Positions 7,056-10,656 of a stretch of 10,656 nt of DNA are shown piece after piece. The position numbers and the translations under genes were made by a program. Location of the stretch: NCBI GenBank assembly GCA_030627725.1, contig DAOVSZ010000063.1, positions 1-10,656 of the forward strand. The letters run 5' to 3'. The notes beneath the pieces were generated by a model. The model ran no database searches. It had not been told where the DNA came from and saw only the letters and a program-made list of their open reading frames with translations. The DNA comes from Desulfobulbaceae bacterium. Its GTDB lineage: Bacteria; Desulfobacterota; Desulfobulbia; Desulfobulbales; DAOVSZ01. Each line of letters opens with the position of its first letter. The stretch's first letter is position 1.

Positions 7056-7082
7056 TTGTCATGCAAAAAATATAAGTATAAT
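7056..7082 (+). promoter_or_regulatory. Candidate sigma-70 promoter of the kinase-regulator operon
   Basis: The plus strand shows TTGTCA (7056-7061; 5 of 6 to TTGACA) and a perfect TATAAT (7077-7082). The spacer is 15 nt, shorter than the usual 17, so the pairing of boxes is uncertain. Transcription would start near 7089, leaving a leader of about 120 nt before the kinase start. Confidence 0.45.
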
Positions 7083-7096
7083 TAAACAGTTAATTA
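7079..7096. repeat. Perfect 7-bp inverted repeat over the kinase -10 box
   Basis: TAATTAA (7079-7085) and TTAATTA (7090-7096) are perfect inverse copies around ACAG. The dyad overlaps the candidate -10 box and start site, so it could be a regulator site. In AT-rich DNA such a repeat can also arise by chance. Confidence 0.35.
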
Positions 7097-7119
7097 CGTG
7101 TTTCTTTTTATTTTTTTGC

Positions 7120-7134
7120 GTTGCATTTTGTAAC
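7120..7134. promoter_or_regulatory. Candidate enhancer (UAS) dyad, copy 2
   Basis: GTTGCA-TTT-TGTAAC repeats the 12 arm bases of copy 1 exactly; only the 3-nt spacer differs. The centres are 87 bp apart. It is about 184-198 nt upstream of the sigma-54 start, and it would lie in the untranslated leader of the kinase transcript, where a bound regulator could act as a roadblock. Confidence 0.55.
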
Positions 7135-7211
7135 AAGAGGGTGTACATGAGATGGTATGTACTGGAGATTTGCATTTGAACGATATGACGGAAAGATAGG
7201 GATATGGAGAA

Positions 7212-8663
7212 ATGATGAGTCCTTCTGAGTTAAGCATTCGGCAGAAAATCACCCTGGGCTACTTCTCATTGATTTTTGTGGTGATCGTAATTGCCTTGAC
7301 CACATATGGAATCACCGCACAGGTAGAAAAGAAGGTAGTCCTCGTTGAAGTTATTGACGACTTCTACAATCTGACCCTTGAATGCCGCCGTTTTGAAAAA
7401 AATTACTTCCTCTATGCAATGGAAACGGATTTTGCGGACAACTTTTCTTATCTGAAGAAGCTGGAAGACATTCTAGAGCTCCATGGCCGTGTCGTGATTG
7501 ATCTTTCTTCCGTCGGTGAACTTGGCAGGATCGAACAGATCATGTCGGATTATCGAAAAAAAATGGAGGAACTGCATGCTTTCAACAACGCTTCTCCGGG
7601 CGCAGAGAGCATTGTGAACTTCGAAATACTTCAGGCGACCATCCGTGAACTCGGGAAAAAAATGACTGATTTTGCAGAGAACACGGCAAAGGCCGAGAGA
7701 GATAACATTAAAAGATTGCTGAAGGCCAGCCGTTCAATCTTCTTAAGCTCCATGGTTGCCTTGATTTTTCTCTCCTTTGTCATGGCCACTCTGATGGGGA
7801 GAAAGGTTGTCGCTTCCTTAAAGCTTCTTGAGGATTATACCTTGAACATTGCTCATGGTGAGATGCTTGATCCGCCAAGTCTCAATGTTGAAAGGGAAAT
7901 TCTTTCACTTTTTCAGGCATTTCAGAGAATGGTCAATGAACTCCGTCTGCGTCAGAGGCAGATTGTGCAGTCCGAGAAACTTGCCGCCATGGGCACCCTG
8001 GTTGCCGGTGTCGCGCATGAATTGAATAACCCCCTGTCCAATATTTCAACCTCAGCGCAGATATTGCTTGAGGAGATAGATAACAACGACAAGGAATTTC
8101 AGAAAAACCTGCTGTTGCAGATTGAAGGACAGACTGACAAAGGGCGTAATATTGTCCGGACCCTTCTGGACTTTTCTGTTAACAAGAAGTTTACAAAGGA
8201 AAAATTCTCGTTTGAAGATCTTGTCCGGCAGACGATACAACTTCTTCGAAGTGAGATGAAAAGCGGTATCAAAATTCATCTGGAATTCCCGGATGATTCA
8301 TTCGTTTTTGCGGACAAACAGGGAATGCAGCAGGTCCTTTTGAACTTGATCAAGAATTCCATAGATGCCTTGGGAACCTCTGGAAATATCTGGATTCAAG
8401 TTGCGGGCATACAAAACGACAATCTGGGCCGTGAGATCGAAATTATGGTAGAGGATGACGGTCCGGGCATAGAGCCCTCCATACTGGCGAATATTTTTGA
8501 TCCGTTTTTTACAACCAAGGATGTCGGGCAGGGCTCCGGCATCGGTCTTTTTGTCGTTCATGAAATAATTGAGGCCCACAATGGGAAAATTACGGTCGAC
8601 AGCAGGATCGATCAGGGAACAACTTTTATTATCTGGTTACCTGTGCATGAGGTGCGGGAATGA
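7212..8663 (+). CDS. Membrane-bound sensor histidine kinase
   Basis: This 483-residue kinase should sense an extracytoplasmic signal and phosphorylate the response regulator encoded next. TM1 (about 13-33) and TM2 (about 175-196) bracket a helical region of about 140 residues. This region includes ECRRFEKNYFLYAME, reminiscent of four-helix or HBM-type sensor domains. A divergent HAMP-like linker follows (about 197-250), with no PAS domain. The HisKA helix carries the phospho-acceptor His269 in GVAHELNNPLSNI, the NtrB/ZraS-like type. The ATPase domain has the N box around Asn382 (NLIKNSIDAL), the G1 box DDGPGI (415-420), the F box FDPFFTTK (429-436) and the G2 box GQGSGIGL (439-446). All catalytic motifs are intact. 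GGAGA at 7206-7210 favours either the ATG at 7212 or the one at 7215. The stop overlaps the regulator start by 4 nt (ATGA). Confidence 0.95.
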   Translation: MMSPSELSIRQKITLGYFSLIFVVIVIALTTYGITAQVEKKVVLVEVIDDFYNLTLECRRFEKNYFLYAMETDFADNFSYLKKLEDILELHGRVVIDLSSVGELGRIEQIMSDYRKKMEELHAFNNASPGAESIVNFEILQATIRELGKKMTDFAENTAKAERDNIKRLLKASRSIFLSSMVALIFLSFVMATLMGRKVVASLKLLEDYTLNIAHGEMLDPPSLNVEREILSLFQAFQRMVNELRLRQRQIVQSEKLAAMGTLVAGVAHELNNPLSNISTSAQILLEEIDNNDKEFQKNLLLQIEGQTDKGRNIVRTLLDFSVNKKFTKEKFSFEDLVRQTIQLLRSEMKSGIKIHLEFPDDSFVFADKQGMQQVLLNLIKNSIDALGTSGNIWIQVAGIQNDNLGREIEIMVEDDGPGIEPSILANIFDPFFTTKDVGQGSGIGLFVVHEIIEAHNGKITVDSRIDQGTTFIIWLPVHEVRE

Positions 8664-10030
8664 AAAAGAAGAATACCGTTCTGGTGGTGGATGACGAGCC
8701 TATTGCCATTCAGAACCTGGAGTATGTGTTAAAAAAGGAAGGGTACGCGGTGACGTCTTCTCAAAGCGGTCCCGAGGCCTTGAAATTGATAGATGCCAAG
8801 GAGTTTGATCTTGTGCTCACCGATCTCAAGATGGAAGAAGTGGACGGCATGAAGATTCTTGAGCGCTCGAAAGCGAACTGGCCTGATACTGAAGTAATCA
8901 TGATAACCGGCTATGCGACTCTTGATTCTGCTGTTGAAGCGATGAAGGCCGGGGCATATCATTATATAGCAAAACCTTTCAAGCTTGATGAGGTCCGGAA
9001 AGTAACAAAAGAGGCACTTGAAAAACGAGACCTGAAACGAGAAAACACCGAGTTGCGTTCGTATCTGCAGATCACCAGGAAAGAATCAGGCATAGTGACC
9101 AACAATCAGAAAATGAAAAAACTGCTGGAAGTGGCGGCCCAGGTTGCGACAAGCGACAGCAACGTGGTCATTAGCGGTGAATCGGGCACCGGAAAAGAAC
9201 TTTTGGCGCGTTTTATTCACAAGTCAAGTCACAGAAAGAACGGCCCCTTGCTTTCCATCAATTGCGGAGCATTCAACGAGGAATTGCTTGCCAATGAACT
9301 TTTCGGACATGAAAAAGGGGCCTTTACCGGCGCGGACACCATGAAGAAAGGGCTCTTTGAGGCATGCGCAGGAGGCACCCTGTTTCTGGACGAGATTACG
9401 GAAATGTCTCTGTCCATGCAGGTAAAGCTTCTTCGTGCCATCCAGGAAAAGGAGGTGTTGCGTATAGGCGGCACCACACCGGTAAAAGTCGATATCAGGT
9501 TTGTTTCGGCGACAAACAGGAACCTGCAGCAGGAGGTGAACGACGGTCATTTCCGGCAGGACCTTTATTTTCGGATAAACGTCGTTTCGATCACCCCGCC
9601 GCCACTGGCGGAACGGAAGGATGACATCCCTTTGCTCATTCAGCATTTTCTCTGGAAGAACACCACTGCCGTAAAGAAGCAGGTTGTAGCGGTTTCTCCC
9701 GAGGTGGTCGATATTCTGATGCAGTATGATTTTCCCGGCAACGTGCGGGAACTTGAGAATATTGTCGAACGTGGAGTGGCCCTTGCAAGGGGGCAGACTA
9801 TTGAGGTTTCCCATTTGCCGGAAGATCTTCGCGGCCTTGTTTTTAAGACATATCGAAGGCGGGACGATGGGGGAATTCCTTCCCTTGAAGAACAGGAAAA
9901 ATCTTATATTGAGTGGGTCTTGGAGGAGTGTAAAGGGAACAAGACAGTAGCTTCGCAATACCTTGGTATAGACCGTGTTTCGCTGTGGCGGAAACTGAAA
10001 CGATACGGTATGGATAATAATGGCGGATGA
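8660..10030 (+). CDS. NtrC-family sigma-54-dependent response regulator
   Basis: This 456-residue transcription activator has the classic three-part layout. The receiver (about 1-120) holds the acidic pair Asp11/Asp12, phospho-acceptor Asp55 (TDLKM), Thr83 and Lys105. The AAA+ domain (about 145-385) has Walker A GESGTGKE (173-180), the sigma-54 contact loop GAFTGA (220-225), Walker B GGTLFLDE (238-245) and candidate arginine fingers near 299 and 305. The C-terminus ends in a Fis-type helix-turn-helix (about 425-450: NKTVASQYLGIDRVSLWRKLK). All residues needed for phosphorylation, ATP use and sigma-54 activation are present. GAGGTG (8649-8654) lies 5 nt before the ATG, which overlaps the kinase stop. 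The sigma-54 promoter of the divergent UspA-like gene, with two dyads upstream, is the obvious target. It may also control its own operon and distant genes. Confidence 0.96.
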   Translation: MKKKNTVLVVDDEPIAIQNLEYVLKKEGYAVTSSQSGPEALKLIDAKEFDLVLTDLKMEEVDGMKILERSKANWPDTEVIMITGYATLDSAVEAMKAGAYHYIAKPFKLDEVRKVTKEALEKRDLKRENTELRSYLQITRKESGIVTNNQKMKKLLEVAAQVATSDSNVVISGESGTGKELLARFIHKSSHRKNGPLLSINCGAFNEELLANELFGHEKGAFTGADTMKKGLFEACAGGTLFLDEITEMSLSMQVKLLRAIQEKEVLRIGGTTPVKVDIRFVSATNRNLQQEVNDGHFRQDLYFRINVVSITPPPLAERKDDIPLLIQHFLWKNTTAVKKQVVAVSPEVVDILMQYDFPGNVRELENIVERGVALARGQTIEVSHLPEDLRGLVFKTYRRRDDGGIPSLEEQEKSYIEWVLEECKGNKTVASQYLGIDRVSLWRKLKRYGMDNNGG

Positions 10031-10042
10031 ACTGTAAAGATC

Positions 10043-10656
10043 ATGTCGAAAAAGAAAAAGAAAGTTGTCCCCTTGCCTGATCTGCCGGAAGGCGTCACTG
10101 CGATTGATACCCACTGTCATCTTGATATGAAACCATACAGGCATGATCTTGATCATGTTCTGGGTCAGGCCGGAAAACACGGTGTTTCCCGGGTTATTAC
10201 GGTCGGAATTGATGAGACGAGTTCCCGTGCCGCGATTGCGCTCAGTGAAAGGTATGATGGCGTCTATGCCACTGTTGGCGTCCATCCCCACAATGTAGAA
10301 GATGCGACAGACAGCACCTATGAGACGCTGAGAGAGATGTCCGCCCACCCAAAAGTCATCGCGTATGGCGAGGTCGGGATGGATCGTGTCAAACAGTATG
10401 CGCCTGTGGAGTTGCAGAAAGAGCACTACATCCGCCAGGTCCGTCTGGCAAAAGAGTTGAATCTGCCTCTTATTATCCATGACCGGGAGGCTCATGACGA
10501 CATTATGGAGGTCCTCACTGCAGAGGCCCCTTTTCACGCCGGGGGTGTGATGCACTGTTTTTCCGGTGATCTTGGATTGGCGGAGAGGGTCGTGGAACTC
10601 GGATTGTATGTCTCAATCCCTGGTGTGGTGACGTTTCCTAATGCAAAATCCCTGCA
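10043..10656 (+). CDS. TatD-family metal-dependent hydrolase (putative DNase), C-terminus missing
   Basis: The visible 204 codons match the TatD family, amidohydrolase-fold enzymes that bind two metal ions and often act as 3'-5' exonucleases or deoxyribonucleases in the cytosol. Metal-ligand candidates are His24 and His26 (DTHCHLD), Glu110 (GEVGMD), His146 (IIHDREAHD) and His171 (HCFSG). GVHPHN (79-84) is also typical. A Lys-rich tail (MSKKKKK) precedes the domain. The usual GEIGLDYY segment reads GEVGMDRVKQ here, a small departure. It starts 12 nt after the regulator stop with no strong Shine-Dalgarno, and the ATG at 10043 is the only start before an in-frame stop at 10028. It is probably co-transcribed with the kinase pair. 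About 50-60 residues should remain past the right edge. Confidence 0.92.
   Translation, partial: MSKKKKKVVPLPDLPEGVTAIDTHCHLDMKPYRHDLDHVLGQAGKHGVSRVITVGIDETSSRAAIALSERYDGVYATVGVHPHNVEDATDSTYETLREMSAHPKVIAYGEVGMDRVKQYAPVELQKEHYIRQVRLAKELNLPLIIHDREAHDDIMEVLTAEAPFHAGGVMHCFSGDLGLAERVVELGLYVSIPGVVTFPNAKSL

Noticed and set aside
7051..7065. TGG...TGCA as a second sigma-54 promoter for the kinase operon
   Set aside because: The GG-to-GC spacing is one base too short and the -24 box is otherwise poor. The sigma-70-like boxes at 7056-7082 fit better.
6955..7179. Plus-strand open frame of 74 codons in the divergent intergenic region
   Set aside because: It overlaps the sigma-54 promoter, IHF site and dyads, and has Cys/Phe-rich low-complexity content and no ribosome site.
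9224..10555. Long open frame on the minus strand (443 codons)
   Set aside because: It lies antisense to the 3' part of the NtrC-type regulator and to TatD, both strongly supported by motifs. The translation shows no domain pattern.

Overview
The window looks like a chromosomal stretch from a Gram-negative bacterium of the Desulfobacterota (former Deltaproteobacteria), perhaps near the Desulfobulbales. The signs are a sigma-54/NtrC-type two-component system, a small lipoprotein of a style I associate with sulfur- and metal-reducing deltaproteobacteria, a tripartite RND pump and roughly balanced base composition. The taxonomic placement is inference.

Left part (1-6074, all minus strand). Read 5' to 3', a tightly packed run encodes a nitroreductase-family flavoprotein, a small lipoprotein of unknown role, the bifunctional coenzyme A enzyme CoaBC, a membrane fusion protein and an RND inner-membrane pump cut by the left edge. 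Gaps are 4 nt, a 1-nt overlap, 30 nt and a 4-nt overlap, so one operon is likely. A candidate promoter with an unusual nested dyad lies in front of the nitroreductase. No outer-membrane channel gene is visible.

Middle (6075-7211). A gene-free stretch holds a 152-bp inverted-repeat element with GTAA ends, probably an IS66-type relic or MITE. It sits directly behind the stop codon of a divergent UspA-like gene on the minus strand (6419-6895). The divergent intergenic region upstream of that gene (6896-7211) has a full sigma-54 layout: a near-perfect -24/-12 promoter, an exact IHF consensus match and two identical-arm dyads (GTTGCA-N3-TGTAAC) suited to be enhancer sites. The dyads also flank a sigma-70-like promoter that would serve the genes on the plus strand.

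Right part (7212-10656, plus strand). A membrane histidine kinase with an extracytoplasmic helical sensor region overlaps by 4 nt an NtrC-type response regulator (receiver, AAA+ with GAFTGA, Fis-type HTH). A TatD-family metal-dependent hydrolase follows after 12 nt and runs off the right edge.

Working model (inference): the kinase senses an envelope signal and phosphorylates the regulator, which binds the two dyads. With IHF bending the DNA, it activates sigma-54 transcription of the divergent UspA-like gene and may adjust its own promoter. This self-contained signalling module is the most interesting part of the window.
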